Assembly (NCBI RefSeq): GCF_009604405.1
Contig: NZ_WEGK01000008.1
Span: 124,001 to 188,000 of the forward strand
From: Nocardia macrotermitis
GTDB lineage: Bacteria; Actinomycetota; Actinomycetes; Mycobacteriales; Mycobacteriaceae
Direction: 5' to 3'
Length of the DNA: 64,000 nucleotides
Shown here: piece after piece, positions 59,401-62,400 of the stretch
Layout: each line of letters starts with the position of its first letter
Position numbering within the stretch: the first letter of the stretch is position 1
The notes under the pieces: model-generated
What the model was told of the DNA's origin: nothing
Database searches by the model: none
The model's input: the letters and a program-made list of their open reading frames with translations, nothing else
Translations under genes and position numbers: made by a program

Positions 59401-62400
59401 GAGGGCCGACCCAAATGGGTGCGCGTGGAGAAGCAGATCTACGTCTGGACCGGCGCCACGTCCGGATATTTCATCCAGCACACGCCCGGTGAACCGCTGT
59501 GGGCTGCGATGATCGAGAAGGCGTACATGCAGGAGTTCGGTACCGGCGACGGCTACCGCGACGTGCTCGAACCCCCCGCGAAGATCATGGAGCGACTGGG
59601 CCGCGCGTACTGGGAGACGCGGACCGGGCGGTGGCGGCCGATGCGATCGATCCTGCACATGCCGCTGCATCCGCTGCGCTTGGACATGGACACCCTGCTC
59701 GGCGTGCTGGGTCCCGGCAGCGATCCCGAATTCGCGCGCGCGGTCGCCGACACCTACGAGACGTGGCAGTTCTCGCCCGATGCCGCCCAGGGCTTCCGGC
59801 ACTATCTGGACACGAAGTTCCCCGGTCGGTGGGACCGGGAGAAAACAGCGCTGGACGCCTACCACACCAGCCTGACCGTCGACCCGACCACGACGCCGCC
59901 ACTCGAGGACCGCTACCGGATCGCCGCGCAGGAGATCGCCCGGCGCATCGATTACATGCACAAGCGCGATACCACGGTGATGCTCGGCACCGCACGTTAC
60001 GGTCCGGGCGCGGAGAACCGCACCGGAGTGCCGGGGCTGTACGGCACGCACGCCTATTCGGTAACCAGCGTCGAGTACGACCGCCCCCGGGGTACACCGC
60101 TGCGGATCCTGATCGAGAACCCGCACGACAACAACGGTTTCTACCTCGCCCCGCGAGCGGGCATGGAGTACCGGCTCGATCCGAAGGGCATCGGTCACGG
60201 TCCCGTCGTCGACGGTGTGCGGCACCGCCGGGACGAGGCCGAGCGGGTCGACTATTTCCGGGCCGAGGACGGTGCGGCCGGCCGGGACACCGTGCTGCGC
60301 GATATCGTGAGCGATTTCTTCACCCCCACCGGTCCCGTGGAGTACCGCCGCGATCCGGACGGTGCGGTGTACGGATTCGCCGGGAACGGTGAGCGCTGGG
60401 CCCGACTGCCGGACGGCACCGAGTACAAGGTGCTGCCCGACGGCGGCTACTGGCGTTCCCCGGACGGCGTCGAGCACTGGACGAAGCTCTCGGGCGAGAC
60501 CGTGATGCGCCCGATCGGCACGCAGTCCTGGTTGCCCGAACCGAATCCCGTTGCGCCCCCGCGTGATATGACGATCCCCCGCCGCGGCGGCCTGATCGCC
60601 GTCGGTATCGAGCACCTGCCGAAGTTCGCGAGCCTGCAAGCCAGCGGCTACGGCGCGTACGCGGCGTACGGCCCGCTGCCCGCTGCCGCCGCCCCCACGG
60701 CCGCGCCGATCTCCTCCGGTTCCGTCACACAGCACGCGCCGCTGACCATGCCCGCCGCGAACGTGAATCCCGTTGTGCCCGTGGACGATGCCACGCACAC
60801 CGATACGTCCATGGAGGGCACGAACCACACCGAGAACCCGATGCACCCCCTGTGGTTCGACGCGAACACGCTGGACACTCTGCTGGGCCCCGAAGCCGAC
60901 CGCGCGTTCGCCGAACAACTCGCCGGAACCTACGACCGGTGGAAACAGGCCACAACCGACCCCGCCTCGGGCGAGGAGTTCCGGCGGTACCTCGACGACC
61001 GGTTCCCCGGCCGGTGGGCAGCCGAGAAATCCACTCTCACACAGTATTTCGAGATGCTGAACGACGAATCGCACGAGGACCGCACGCTCGACGAGGAACA
61101 GCTGGCCGCGGGCCGCGCGGTCGCCCGGCAGATCGATACGCTGATGCGGAACGGCAACCCGATCGAACTCACCACGCATCCCTTCCGCAACGGCGACGAG
61201 GACGAGTCCCCCGACGTCTACGGCCTGTGGGGCGACAAGCCGTATTCGGTACGCGACGTCGAATACGACCCGCACACCGGTGAGCCGGTGGGCCTGCTGC
61301 TCGAGCATCCGCAGGAACCCGGCGGCTCGTTCCCGGGCGCGCAGGACGGTATCGAGCACCGGCTCGATCCGCAGCCGACCGCCCGGCCCCTGGTCGGCGA
61401 CGGTGTGTGGTCCCGCACGGACCGCACCGACGGCACGGAGTACCTCGCGGTCACCGATGATCAGGCCGGGCGCGGGCCCGGCGGTCGCCTGGCGATGGTC
61501 AGCGACATCTTCAGGCATCCCGGCGAACGCGCGGAGTTCCGTCGCGATCCGGACGGCACGCTGTACGGGGTCGCCCAGGACGGGCGCCGTTACGTACGGA
61601 CCTCGGATGGGACCGAGCACGTGGTCGCCCGGCACACCGTGGGCCGACGGGACCCCGACGGGACCCGGTATTGGACGAACGGTCCGGGTCTGACTTTGAT
61701 CAAGCGTGGGGACAGCAGCACCCACGATCCGAATTACCGTGTCCCGAAACCGGATATGACCGTTTCCGGGCCGCGGGGTCTGGTCCGGGTCGGGCTCGAG
61801 CATCTGCCGAAGTTCCGGTCGATGACGGTCCGCGCGCCGGAGGCGAGACCGGCCGACCTCACCCCTCGAACGAATACCGATGCGCCGCCGCAGGACTCGG
61901 CGCCATTGCGGCGAGGTCTCATCGAGGCCGACACCGGCGACGCCACCCGATTCGGTTCGCTGATCGACGGCGCGAACAGCGTCATGGGGCTGAATCACAC
62001 TGCGCCCGTGAACAATACGGACCGTACCGACGCGCACGAGGACGACGCGACATCGATCTCGAGCGGTGAGGTGATATCGGATATCGACTGGACGGACAGC
62101 GAGGACGAGGGCGGCGAGACCGGTTCCGCGCGGCCCGAGACCACACCGGCCCGGTCCGAGCCCGCACCGGCTCCCCGCACGACACCCGCCTTCGATCCCG
62201 GGAACGGCACCTATTTCGGACGTAACCTGTTCCGGCAGTTGAAGTCCCCCCACGAGGCCGCGCGTCCGGCTCGGCTCGCGCCCGACGTCGAACCCGGCGA
62301 CGGCTCGTACCTCGGCGACCACCTCGCCGGTCAGCTCACCACACAGCACGGCCGCACCCGCGCCCCGCCGGAACGCCGGACCGTCCCGGCGAAGTTCAAC

